From assembly GCA_965223835.1 (NCBI GenBank), contig CBDCXQ010000001.1:1054001-1118000 (forward strand): DNA of 64,000 nucleotides, in the 5' to 3' direction. The DNA is from CAVYXZ01 sp965223835. GTDB lineage: Bacteria; Chloroflexota; Anaerolineae; Aggregatilineales; Phototrophicaceae. The notes beneath the pieces are model-generated. The model worked only from the letters and a program-made list of their open reading frames with translations. It was not told the DNA's origin and made no database searches. The position numbers were made by a program, and so were the translations under genes. Shown here one piece after another: positions 48,905 to 56,896 of this stretch (positions are counted from its first letter, which is position 1; each line of letters begins with the position of its first letter).

Positions 48905-49552
48905 TTAGCCCTCAAGTGTGAACAGATAGGCAACCAGATTATCCAGGTCTTCATCACTCAGAAGATCAGCATAAATCTGGGGCATTAACATATCCGGGAA
49001 GCCTTCGACTACGTATTCGCCTGGATTCAATATCGAAATACGTAGATATTCTTCAGCGGTCTGGCCCTCTACCCGGTCGGCAGCGCGTTCACCAATGTTC
49101 AAGAGACCGGGGCCAATCAACATTGCTTCCGAGTTATTCAAGTGGCAGGTGTTGCAGGCGAAGCTGGCCTCCGGGTAGAAATTCGCAAAAATGGCTTCAC
49201 CCAGAGCTGGATCGCCTGCTGGGGCGGCTTCGGCAACGGGTTCTTCCGCCTCTGTCTCAGCAGCGTTCTCAACTGTAGCGGATTCAGTCGGCGCTTCAGT
49301 GGGGAGAACTTCGGTGGGTGGGACCGGCGTTTCGGTTGGTGGAACGGGTGTTGCCGTTGGCTCGTCAGTGGGTGTGACGGTCGGTGTAGCCGTCGGCGGA
49401 AGGGTCGGTGCTTCAGACGTCTCTGCGGCGGCGGTGGCGGCCTCAGCTATACGTGCCGCCTGATTGTCGGCGTCAGCTTCCGGGGTGGCAACGGTGCCAC
49501 AGGCGGTAAGCACAAGGGCCAATAGCAAAAGGATGGCAATATTCCGGGTCAT
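48905..49552 (-). CDS. Monohaem cytochrome c lipoprotein
   Basis: Surface-anchored electron carrier of 215 residues from ATG 49552. The lipobox LTAC (C18) is followed by a linker of about 95 residues rich in Thr, Pro, Glu and Ala. The C-terminal 100 residues are a class I cytochrome c: haem motif C133-N-T-C136-H137, then 'MLIGPGLLNIGERAADRV' and the likely Met ligand in 'FPDMLMPQIY', ending 'LSDEDLDNLVAYLFTL'. It resembles the C-terminal cytochrome domains attached to oxidase subunits. The setting, beside SCO and PCuAC, suggests transfer of electrons to or from a terminal oxidase or the multicopper oxidase. Confidence 0.92.
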   Translation of the reverse strand: MTRNIAILLLLALVLTACGTVATPEADADNQAARIAEAATAAAETSEAPTLPPTATPTVTPTDEPTATPVPPTETPVPPTEVLPTEAPTESATVENAAETEAEEPVAEAAPAGDPALGEAIFANFYPEASFACNTCHLNNSEAMLIGPGLLNIGERAADRVEGQTAEEYLRISILNPGEYVVEGFPDMLMPQIYADLLSDEDLDNLVAYLFTLEG

Positions 49553-49648
49553 TCCAAAAACTACCTCTCTATACAGGATTGTGAAACCATGAACAAAGCA
49601 TAGTATAACTGAAGGGTTGCTTACTGCCAATGCAGGATTAGCTGACCT

Positions 49649-50416
49649 TCATAGACTGGTTGCGGTCAAGGTAAATGCTGCCTGCAGGGCTGCTGTGACA
49701 TCGCCTTTTGGCGTAAATTCATGGGCGACATAGCCGTCGAACCCGGTAGCGGCAATGGCGCGGAAAATTGGCGGATAATAAAGTTCTTGCGCTTCGTCGA
49801 GGTCATGGCGACCGGGATTGCCAGCAGTATGATAATGAGCGAAATGTGTATGCTGATCTTGAATCGTGCGAATAATATCCCCCTCCATAATCTGCATGTG
49901 GTAGATGTCATACAGCAGTTTAACACGGGGCGACTCCACCAATTTCACGACTTCCACCCCCCAGGCGGTCTGATCACACTGATAATCGGGATGATTGACC
50001 TTGCTGTTGAGCAATTCTAAAATCAATGTGACTCCAGCAGATTCCGCCTGGGAGGCAACGGCGCGAAGGGTCTCGGCACTGACTTCAGCCCCGGTTCGAT
50101 CATCCAGGCCGTTCCGATTGCCGCTAAAGACGATTAAATTGGGGATGTCCCATTTTGCTGCCAGCGCGATGTTGGTTTTCAATTCACTGATAATACGTTC
50201 TCGATTTTCGATCTTGTTGAGGCCATCTTGCAGCGAGTGATGCCCGGCAACCGCGGACAGCACCAGCCCATGATCTTTTACGAGTTGCCAGTGTTCTTGT
50301 CCGATGAGATCAATGCCGGAATAGCCGGTGTCGGCAATGGCGCGAATTGTTGCTTCAGCGGTCATTTGATCAGACATGAAGCTCCACCAGGCGACGGCTT
50401 GCTTGAATGTACTCAT
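49649..50416 (-). CDS. Hydroxypyruvate isomerase-like TIM-barrel protein
   Basis: Sugar phosphate isomerase/epimerase-fold enzyme of 255 residues, the normal length for the Hyi family. Metal and substrate residues sit in 'LILELLNSKVNHPDY' (Glu), 'LLYDIYHMQIMEGD' (Asp, His), 'HYHTAGNPGRHDLD' (His) and 'VAHEFTPKGD' (Glu). Relatives interconvert hydroxypyruvate and tartronate semialdehyde or act on 3-keto sugars and rare ketoses. It is transcribed alone from the minus strand. A dehydratase for sugar acids lies 1 kb away, so a role in sugar-acid catabolism is plausible, though not proven. Confidence 0.85.
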   Translation of the reverse strand: MSTFKQAVAWWSFMSDQMTAEATIRAIADTGYSGIDLIGQEHWQLVKDHGLVLSAVAGHHSLQDGLNKIENRERIISELKTNIALAAKWDIPNLIVFSGNRNGLDDRTGAEVSAETLRAVASQAESAGVTLILELLNSKVNHPDYQCDQTAWGVEVVKLVESPRVKLLYDIYHMQIMEGDIIRTIQDQHTHFAHYHTAGNPGRHDLDEAQELYYPPIFRAIAATGFDGYVAHEFTPKGDVTAALQAAFTLTATSL

Positions 50417-50645
50417 TTACGCTCGCTCCTAATTGCTGGTAATGCCCGTCGCGACCTGATCTCATGACCAGACTGGCATGATTGGGTTAATCAGCATTAA
50501 TATAGTCTTACAGAATGTTGCATGGGGATGCTGACTTTCCCGGTCACAATTGGCCGAGATTGTAACACTGCACCGTGAGTTCACAAACTACGAGCAGCAC
50601 GTTTCAAAATTATCGTTTTTAGTACCAGGCAGGGGGCCTGTCACC

Positions 50646-51515
50646 GTGAGTGATTTACCAGACTTCGATACGTTATGGGATTATAGTGATCCAGCAGCCA
50701 CAGAAGCAAAATTTCGCGCATTGCTGCCCGTGGCTGAGAAAGCCGCTGATACCGATTATGTCCTGCAACTGATGACGCAAATCGCCCGGGCGCTGGGCTT
50801 ACAACGTAAATTTGACGCTGCGAATAAAACCCTTGATCTGGTTGAACCGCGGCTGGCCCGTGAGGGAGCAGTCGTCAAAGCGCGTTATTTGCTGGAACGG
50901 GGGCGCGTGCTCAATTCATCCGGTCAGCCCGACGAGGCGCTGACATTTTTCGAAGAAGCCTGGGATGTCGCCGATGAACATGATGAAGATTTCTATGCGG
51001 TGGATGCCGCGCATATGGTCGCGATTGTCGAGCGTGACCCGGATGTCCAGTTGATCTGGAATATGCGGGCATTGGAACTGGCACTCAAAACTGACGATGA
51101 GCGTGCCAAAAAATGGCCCGGTTCGCTGCACAACAACATTGGCTGGTCCTATCACGATACGGGCGAGTACGAACTGGCGATGGAGCAGTTTGAGGCAGCG
51201 CTGGCGTGGCGTCAAAAAGAAGGCAATGTGCGGCTGATTCGCATCGCCGAATGGTGTGTGGGGCGGGTGCAGCGGTCGTTGGGCGAAGTCGAAGCCGCCC
51301 TCAAACGCCAGCAAGACCTGCTGCAAGAATATGAGCAGGATGGAGAGAAGCCCGGCTATACTTATGAAGAAATCGCTGAATGCCTGTATGAACTGGGCCG
51401 CAAAGATGAAGCCAAATCCTTCTTTAAAAAAGCCTATTACGTATTGTCACAGGATATTTGGCTGCAAGCGCATGAAGCCGAGCGGTTGGAACGGCTGAAG
51501 CGGCTGGGGGAATAA
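50646..51515 (+). CDS. TPR-repeat protein
   Basis: Cytosolic helical protein of 289 residues. I choose GTG 50646, with AGGGGG 9 bases upstream; an in-frame TTG at 50550 would add 32 residues without a ribosome site. It opens 'SDLPDFDTLWDYSDPAATEAKF' (quoted in part: LWDYSDPAATEAKF), then has about five to six tetratricopeptide units, such as 'NNIGWSYHDTGEYELAMEQFEAAL' (core: NIGWSYHDTGEYELAMEQF). TPRs are protein-interaction scaffolds; partner unknown. Stand-alone gene. Confidence 0.78.
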   Translation: MSDLPDFDTLWDYSDPAATEAKFRALLPVAEKAADTDYVLQLMTQIARALGLQRKFDAANKTLDLVEPRLAREGAVVKARYLLERGRVLNSSGQPDEALTFFEEAWDVADEHDEDFYAVDAAHMVAIVERDPDVQLIWNMRALELALKTDDERAKKWPGSLHNNIGWSYHDTGEYELAMEQFEAALAWRQKEGNVRLIRIAEWCVGRVQRSLGEVEAALKRQQDLLQEYEQDGEKPGYTYEEIAECLYELGRKDEAKSFFKKAYYVLSQDIWLQAHEAERLERLKRLGE

Positions 51516-51576
51516 TCGGCGGCTGTTTCTCGTAGACTTGATATCTATTTTTTGATTTGCACGTACAGATTAATTC

Positions 51577-53295
51577 CTAAAACTTCGGTTGCTCGGTGAC
51601 TGTCACCGGGTCGTTCCCGCGCAGAAAATCAAAATCACACCCCTGTGGAGCCTGCGTCGCATGGCGCAGATAAAGCTGACCATAACCCCGTTGAAATGCC
51701 GGTTTTGGCGCCTGCCATTGGGCACGGCGTTGCGCCAATTCATCGTCGCTGACATGCAAGTGGATTTTGCGGGCACTGACATCCAACTCAATTTCGTCAC
51801 CATTTTGTACCAACCCCAATGGTCCACCGACAGCGCTCTCCGGCGCGATATGCAGGACAATGGTGCCATAGGACGTGCCGCTCATGCGGGCATCAGAAAT
51901 CCGCACCATATCGCGCACGCCTTGCTTGAGCAGTTTAATCGGGATCGGGATGTTGCCGACTTCAGGCATCCCCGGCCCACCCACTGGACCAGCATTTTGT
52001 AGCACCAGTACATCATCGGCTGTGACATCTAACTCGGGATCATTAATCCGGGTTTTGAGGTCATCAATGCCGTTAAATACGATGGCCCGTCCGCGATGCT
52101 GAAGCAAATCCGGTGAGGCCGCGGCTCGTTTAATCACTGCGCCATCGGGGGCCAGATTGCCACGTAGAATAGCCAGTCCGCCCTCCGGCTGGAACGGATC
52201 ATCCAGCCCATGAATAATGTCCGGGTTCATGATGTCGGCGTTGGCAACATTTTCTGCCATCGATTGTCCGGTGACGGTCAGGGCGTCGCCATTGAGCAGC
52301 GGTAAGAGTTGCTTGAGCACCGCTGGAATGCCACCAGCGTAGAATAAATCTTCCATCTGATACTGACCCGCAGGCCGCATGTTGGCGATCACCGGCGTCC
52401 GGCGGCTGATCTCATCGAAGCGCGACAGGGGGAGATCGATGCCAATCCGTCCGGCGATGGCAGGTAAGTGGATAACGGCGTTGGTGCTACCGCCCAGCGC
52501 ATGGAGCAGGGTGATGGCATTGTCAAATGCTGCGGCGGTGAGAATGTCCGAGGGGCGAATGCCTTTGGCGATCAGTTGCACGATTTGCCGTCCAGCCTGC
52601 TCTGCGAGACGCATCCGGCGCGAATCGGCAGCCGGAATCGCGCCATTGCCTGGCAGGGCCATGCCTAACGCTTCCATCAGCGAGTTCATGGTCGAAGCGG
52701 TGCCCATGACCATGCAGTGTCCGGCGCTGCGAACCAGATTATCTTCAACGGCTTTGTAGGTGGTGGTGTCAATCGTTCCGGCCTGATACTCGACGGTGAA
52801 GCGACGGCAGTCGGTACAGGCTCCCAGAATTTCGCCCTGATAATGGCCGTTGAGCATCGGCCCGCCGCTGACCATAATCGCGGGCAGGTCGGCACTGGCC
52901 GCGCCCATCAAGGCTGCCGGGGTGGTTTTGTCGCAGTTCGTGAGCAGGACAACGCCATCAATCGGGTTGGCGCGAATCATCTCCTCAGTGTCCATCGCCG
53001 CCAGATTGCGGTAGAGCATGGTCGTGGGGCTGACAAATACCTCACCCAGCGAAATCGTCGGGAATTCCAATGGCAGACCGCCCGCCTGCCAGACACCGCG
53101 TTTCACGGCCTCAGCCACTTCGCGCAGGTGGCTATTGCAGTTGTTTAGCTCGCTGTAGGTATTGCAGATACCGATGACCGGACGCTTGAGATCATCATCC
53201 GAGTAGCCCATCGATTTGGTAAAAGCGCGGTGGATTAGGCCTGCGGCGTTGTCACCCTCGAAAAATTGTTGGCTCCGGCTCAGTTCGTCCGTCAT
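51577..53295 (-). CDS. IlvD/Edd-family dehydratase, probably a sugar-acid dehydratase
   Basis: Iron-sulphur dehydratase of 572 residues. Cluster cysteines are in 'SELNNCNSHLRE', 'LLTNCDKTTPA' and 'GACTDCRRF'. The sequence around them and the C-terminal 'GCDFDFL' tail resemble L-arabinonate/D-xylonate dehydratases more than true dihydroxyacid dehydratases (IlvD), which lack that tail. The reaction would be removal of water from an aldonic acid to give a 2-keto-3-deoxy acid. No valine/isoleucine biosynthetic gene is near, while a sugar isomerase-like gene is 1 kb away and xylulokinase is elsewhere in the window. IlvD activity is not excluded. Confidence 0.85.
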   Translation of the reverse strand: MTDELSRSQQFFEGDNAAGLIHRAFTKSMGYSDDDLKRPVIGICNTYSELNNCNSHLREVAEAVKRGVWQAGGLPLEFPTISLGEVFVSPTTMLYRNLAAMDTEEMIRANPIDGVVLLTNCDKTTPAALMGAASADLPAIMVSGGPMLNGHYQGEILGACTDCRRFTVEYQAGTIDTTTYKAVEDNLVRSAGHCMVMGTASTMNSLMEALGMALPGNGAIPAADSRRMRLAEQAGRQIVQLIAKGIRPSDILTAAAFDNAITLLHALGGSTNAVIHLPAIAGRIGIDLPLSRFDEISRRTPVIANMRPAGQYQMEDLFYAGGIPAVLKQLLPLLNGDALTVTGQSMAENVANADIMNPDIIHGLDDPFQPEGGLAILRGNLAPDGAVIKRAAASPDLLQHRGRAIVFNGIDDLKTRINDPELDVTADDVLVLQNAGPVGGPGMPEVGNIPIPIKLLKQGVRDMVRISDARMSGTSYGTIVLHIAPESAVGGPLGLVQNGDEIELDVSARKIHLHVSDDELAQRRAQWQAPKPAFQRGYGQLYLRHATQAPQGCDFDFLRGNDPVTVTEQPKF

Positions 53296-53381
53296 TGGCC
53301 CACGCTCCCTTTATTCAAGCATTGCGTTGAGTCAGATGATACCGTGTTTTGTCGATTTTGTTGGGATGCCTGGTGGTCAAT

Positions 53382-54440
53382 CTATTCCTTTTTGCTTTCT
53401 TCTCTGTGTTGTAACCAAGCTGGAGATCCAGCGTGACATGGCATGTTCGATAATAATTGAATGTCACCACCATCTGGTCTGATTAGATAAATCTGAAAAA
53501 AGCCACCAACATCTACATAGTTGGATGAAAAGGCAATTTTCCTACCATCTGGGGACCAGGTCAGGGACAATATGGCACCAGACAGATCTGTCAATTGTTC
53601 TATTTCACTTCCATCAGCAGTTATTTTGAATAAGTCACTTCCTAAACGGTTATTTGAAGCTGAAAAGGCAATCCATTCGCCATCAGGTGACCAACTCAGC
53701 TGTGAAACACGTCGCATCGATGTCGATGTCAACAGTTGTAGATTCTCACCATCAGGTCGGACCCGATATATGTTTGATCGATTAGATATGAAGGCAATCC
53801 ACTCGCCATCAGGCGACCATGCCAATTCAGATATGTTGTCCGCTTCAGCAACCAATTCCAAGTCCGTGCCATCAGGTCGGACCCGATATACTTCTGACCG
53901 GTCAGATACGAAGGCAATCCATTCCCCATCTGGTGACCAGGTCGGCAAATCGGCATCCTGAACTTGGGTAAGTCGCTGTTGCTCACTGCCATCTGGTCGC
54001 ATTCGATAAATTTCTGAGTTATCAACTGCGTAGGCAATCCACTCGCCATCAGGCGACCAACGCGGCGAATTGTCACCCAGATTGTTGTCTGTCAGTTGCT
54101 GTAATTCAGTGCCATCCGGTCGTACGCGATAGATTTCAGCATCATTGTCCGTCCAAAAAAACGTGATCTCTTTCCATTCGCCCACATAGACAATCCAGTC
54201 ACCGTCTGGCGACCAACGCGGCGAAAAGTCACTGATATTATTATCTGTTAATTGTTGCAATTCAGTGCCATCGGGTCGCACGCGATAAATTTCATAATTG
54301 TCTGTCCTAACGCGGCCACAGGAAAAGATAATCCAAGTATCATCTTCAGTTGGTTGTGCGATTGGGTAGTACAAAGATTCATTGCTGATGAGAATGAAGA
54401 ATCCTATGAGAAGGGAGTTGATGCAGGTAGAATTCCTCAT
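53382..54440 (-). CDS. PD40/WD40-like beta-propeller protein (TolB-type)
   Basis: Probably secreted protein of 352 residues from ATG 54440. After an N-terminal hydrophobic segment (CINSLLIGFFILIS) it carries six PD40 repeats with the core W-S-P-D-G-x-W-I-A-F, alternating with 'IYRVRPDGTELQQLT'-type blades, enough for one six-bladed propeller. This is the TolB-like architecture used for protein or peptide contacts in the envelope. No Tol/Pal genes adjoin. It starts 20 bases after the stop codon of a radical-SAM 3' relic, suggesting it once lay directly downstream of that gene. The local DNA is more AT-rich than the flanks. Confidence 0.8.
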   Translation of the reverse strand: MRNSTCINSLLIGFFILISNESLYYPIAQPTEDDTWIIFSCGRVRTDNYEIYRVRPDGTELQQLTDNNISDFSPRWSPDGDWIVYVGEWKEITFFWTDNDAEIYRVRPDGTELQQLTDNNLGDNSPRWSPDGEWIAYAVDNSEIYRMRPDGSEQQRLTQVQDADLPTWSPDGEWIAFVSDRSEVYRVRPDGTDLELVAEADNISELAWSPDGEWIAFISNRSNIYRVRPDGENLQLLTSTSMRRVSQLSWSPDGEWIAFSASNNRLGSDLFKITADGSEIEQLTDLSGAILSLTWSPDGRKIAFSSNYVDVGGFFQIYLIRPDGGDIQLLSNMPCHAGSPAWLQHREESKKE

Positions 54441-54459
54441 TATCACGTTTATTTACCCA

Positions 54460-54535
54460 CTAAAATCCGGTGGTTTCTGGTCGGCGATAGTGGATGAGGC
54501 ACTGCAAAGCCTTAAGTTCATAGGGCCAATCGTCA
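54460..54535 (-). pseudogene. Duplicated 3' end of the B12-radical-SAM gene
   Basis: Read on the minus strand this codes for WPYELKALQ-C-LIHYRRPETTGF and a stop, matching the last 22 residues of the radical-SAM protein (55257-56735) except for one Arg-to-Cys change, while the DNA differs at about 14 sites, nearly all synonymous. The relic overlaps the end of the PIN-domain gene. Confidence 0.85.
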
Positions 54536-54955
54536 GTCGTGGTATTCTAGCTGATCGAGAAACGTAGCTGGTTTCATGATAGGAATTCCTGCATATGTTT
54601 CCAAACGCAACAGGTCATCATCCCCAGAGACAATGGCATTCGCTGCGCCGCTGATGGCACATGCCAGTACGCGATCATCATCCGGGTCATCGCTCACAGG
54701 TTGCGACAAGGGGATGTCATCAACAATGTCTACAAGTGCCCGATAGTTGTGCAGAAATTGCTGCGGAGTCCGGTTCATTCGTTGAAGGTGTCCGGTGAAC
54801 TTGTCGCGTTGAAGCACCAGAAGCAGTTCAGCAAGCAGTGGTTCACTGGAGATGATTGTACAACGTTCCTGCCCGGCTGCATCTAAGACCTGACCTGGTA
54901 ATCCACCCCAGAAAAACGCTGAAATGAGCACATTGGTATCGACGATGATGCGCAT
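54533..54955 (-). CDS. PIN-domain ribonuclease toxin (COG1569 type)
   Basis: Protein of 140 residues with the PIN nuclease fold. The acidic residues that bind magnesium are in 'IVDTNVLISAFF' (Asp), 'SSEPLLAELLLVL' (Glu), 'DDDRVLACAI' (Asp) and 'IVSGDDDLLRL' (Asp). Toxins of this type cut RNA. Its ATG overlaps the stop of the upstream antitoxin gene by one base (TGATG), the usual toxin/antitoxin coupling. Its last residues, LEYHD, and the following bases run into the radical-SAM relic, where a 7-base insertion relative to the intact gene creates its stop codon. Confidence 0.85.
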   Translation of the reverse strand: MRIIVDTNVLISAFFWGGLPGQVLDAAGQERCTIISSEPLLAELLLVLQRDKFTGHLQRMNRTPQQFLHNYRALVDIVDDIPLSQPVSDDPDDDRVLACAISGAANAIVSGDDDLLRLETYAGIPIMKPATFLDQLEYHD

Positions 54956-55200
54956 CAGTTGTTGGTGTGGCGGTTGGCAGCCCGTTCCTGTTTGAATGCT
55001 TTCAGTTCGGCTTCGATTTCTTCAGGTGTGAGCCTGGGTTCGAGAGCCTGTAATTGTTGTACATCATTAAACAGTGTGGCTTGGCGTTGCCGACGATCTA
55101 GTTCCGCTTCGATGAGGTGAACAACTTGCTCATTAGTCAAAATACCGGCGGCTTGTGCCCGCTTTGCCAGTTCCTCCGGCAAGTTCAGGGTAATATCCAT
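54955..55200 (-). CDS. Antitoxin partner of the PIN toxin
   Basis: Small protein of 81 residues. ATG 55200 is favoured over ATG 55206 because AGGTGG is then 9 bases away. The N-terminal part 'ITLNLPEELAKRAQAAGILT' looks like a ribbon-helix-helix DNA-binding strand and helix; the C-terminal half is a charged helix (TPEEIEAELKAFKQER) suited to wrapping the toxin. Family assignment is by context and shape rather than strong sequence similarity. It lies just upstream of and overlaps the PIN gene, and has its own -10 box. Confidence 0.72.
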   Translation of the reverse strand: MDITLNLPEELAKRAQAAGILTNEQVVHLIEAELDRRQRQATLFNDVQQLQALEPRLTPEEIEAELKAFKQERAANRHTNN

Positions 55201-55237
55201 ACACATTTTCCACCTAGCTACAACGTTTCACAATCTT

Positions 55238-55243
55238 ATTATA
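55238..55243 (-). promoter_or_regulatory. -10 box of the toxin/antitoxin operon
   Basis: TATAAT on the minus strand, 37 bases before the antitoxin ATG at 55200 and 13 bases after the radical-SAM stop codon. No clear -35 was seen. Confidence 0.4.
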
Positions 55244-55256
55244 CTGGATTTTGTGG

Positions 55257-56735
55257 CTAAAATCCGGTGGTTTCTGGCCTACGGTAGTGAATAAGGCGTT
55301 GCAGGGCTTTGAGTTCATAGGGCCAGTCATAATATTCAAGGCGATAGCGCCAACCGCTGAGCGTTTGCAGCAGTGTGCGCCAATGGCCCTGCAAGCGGAT
55401 GTCGGTCACGGTGGGGTAGTAGGCGTTGATGACCGCCTCGAAATTGCGGACGCGGCGGCGGGTCGTGTCCTTGAACCAGGGCGTGCTGGGGTCGCGGCGC
55501 ATCGAGAATTTGGCCCATTCGGGGCTGGCCCATTCTTCGAGTGTCTCCGGGAAGCGGAAGCCCAGTTTGGTCGCTTCATCCAGCAGAATGCTGCCTTCCT
55601 GCGGCACCGGCGTATAGATATATAAAACCAGTTCAGTTTCCGGGTTGATGGTTTTCAACTTACGAATGAATTGGATGGTGGCTTCGATGTCGGCGGCGGG
55701 GTCCGGTGGGTTGCCCAGCACAAATGATAATTCCGGTACGATACCATAATGTTTCATGCGTTCGACCAGCGCCAGAGTCATGTTCGTGCTGGATTTGCCG
55801 CCCTTGTTCATGCGTTTGAGCGTTTCATCGTCGCCGCTTTCAGCACCCATGAAGATCATTTTAGTGCCGCTGCGTTGCATCTTCTCCCAGGTATCATCGC
55901 TGTAGCTCATCAACGTATCGACGCGGCCCAACCCCCACCAGCGGATGTCTTTGCCCGTGATGCATTCGGAGAATTCGGCAGTACGGTCCTCATTGACGAA
56001 GAAATCCATATCGTGGAATTCCAGACCATTGATGTGCCAGTTATCATGCAGGTGAGTCACGATGTCGGCGACTCGTTCTGCGCTTTCGGGCAACCAGCGC
56101 CGGTTCGCCAGCGCCACCACCGCACAGAAATTACAGGCGAAGGGGCAACCGAAGCTGCTGTTATGGGATAGCACCCGACTTCCCAGGTAGCTGCCGCCCA
56201 CATAACGGTCAACATCCAGCTTGTCATAGGGATACCAGGGCAGGTTATTCATCGGCACATAGGGTGCGCGTTCATTGACATGAATACCCCCGTTTTTGTA
56301 GGCCAGCGAGGGAATGTCGGTTAACGAACCGCCAGTGTGTAGCCGGTCCACCAGGGTGCGGAATGGCGCTTCGCCCTGGCCCTGAATCACATAATCGACA
56401 AAATCACTGTTCAAGATGACTTCATAATGTTGCGTCGGGAAGTAGCCGCCCCACAGGATGGTCAATTCCGGCAGCGCAGCTTTGACTTGCTGGCAAACAG
56501 GCACCGCCTGGCGCACCTGCGGACCGGGCATGACGGTTACAGCCAGTAGTTTGGCTTTCGTCGCTTGCGCGCTTTCAATAATTTTCGCGGCAGGGTCGGC
56601 GACCAGGTTGCCGTCAATGAATTCAACGTCGTAATCCTCAGCAATGACTGCCGACACGGCTAATAATGATAGCGGTAGCCGCTGCTTGCCGGGGGAGGTG
56701 CTGACCGGGTTATACAATAGAACCGTATGGCGCAT
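55257..56735 (-). CDS. B12-binding radical SAM protein
   Basis: Enzyme of 492 residues from ATG 56735 (GAGGG upstream). An N-terminal cobalamin-binding-like Rossmann domain (about 1-140; 'LAVTVMPGPQVRQAVPVC') is followed by the radical SAM core, with the cluster motif C197-P-F-A-C201-N-F-C204. 'IFMGAESGDDETLKRMNKGG' and 'LGNPPDPAADIEATI' are later core motifs. Members methylate or rearrange unreactive carbons, for example in lipid or cofactor synthesis. The B12-binding Asp-x-His-x-x-Gly is not evident, as in many members, so the cofactor use is uncertain. No substrate can be inferred. Its 3' end recurs 0.8 kb downstream. Confidence 0.88.
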   Translation of the reverse strand: MRHTVLLYNPVSTSPGKQRLPLSLLAVSAVIAEDYDVEFIDGNLVADPAAKIIESAQATKAKLLAVTVMPGPQVRQAVPVCQQVKAALPELTILWGGYFPTQHYEVILNSDFVDYVIQGQGEAPFRTLVDRLHTGGSLTDIPSLAYKNGGIHVNERAPYVPMNNLPWYPYDKLDVDRYVGGSYLGSRVLSHNSSFGCPFACNFCAVVALANRRWLPESAERVADIVTHLHDNWHINGLEFHDMDFFVNEDRTAEFSECITGKDIRWWGLGRVDTLMSYSDDTWEKMQRSGTKMIFMGAESGDDETLKRMNKGGKSSTNMTLALVERMKHYGIVPELSFVLGNPPDPAADIEATIQFIRKLKTINPETELVLYIYTPVPQEGSILLDEATKLGFRFPETLEEWASPEWAKFSMRRDPSTPWFKDTTRRRVRNFEAVINAYYPTVTDIRLQGHWRTLLQTLSGWRYRLEYYDWPYELKALQRLIHYRRPETTGF

Positions 56736-56896
56736 AATACCCTCGTTTTTCCAACTTGATGTCATATTGTGCCAATTCACCGATGACTACGCAAACTGGT
56801 TTGTATCTGGATTTCTTGGACTGCATTGGCCTTAATGCGTTGAACCCATTTCGGGTGAACAATGAAAAGTGGTATCTACTGCAACAGGTCTCCAGA

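Larger units (their letters stand above)
54460..55331. repeat. Direct repeats flanking the PIN/antitoxin cassette
   Basis: The repeat of about 75 bases at 54460-54535 recurs at 55257-55331, 797 bases apart. The first 21 bases are identical (CTAAAATCCGG...), the rest about 75-80% identical. The toxin/antitoxin pair fills the interval. The unit resembles an insertion that recreated a target gene's 3' end, but no recombinase is present. Confidence 0.65.

Noticed and set aside
49142..49525. Gly/Arg-rich open frames opposite the cytochrome c gene
   Set aside because: They mirror the Thr/Pro linker of the cytochrome lipoprotein and have no independent support.
53521..53961. Repeated DNA words every 130 bases or so, first taken as a possible repeat array
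   Set aside because: They are the in-frame PD40 blades of the beta-propeller gene, with codon-level variation; no spacer-repeat structure of a CRISPR array.
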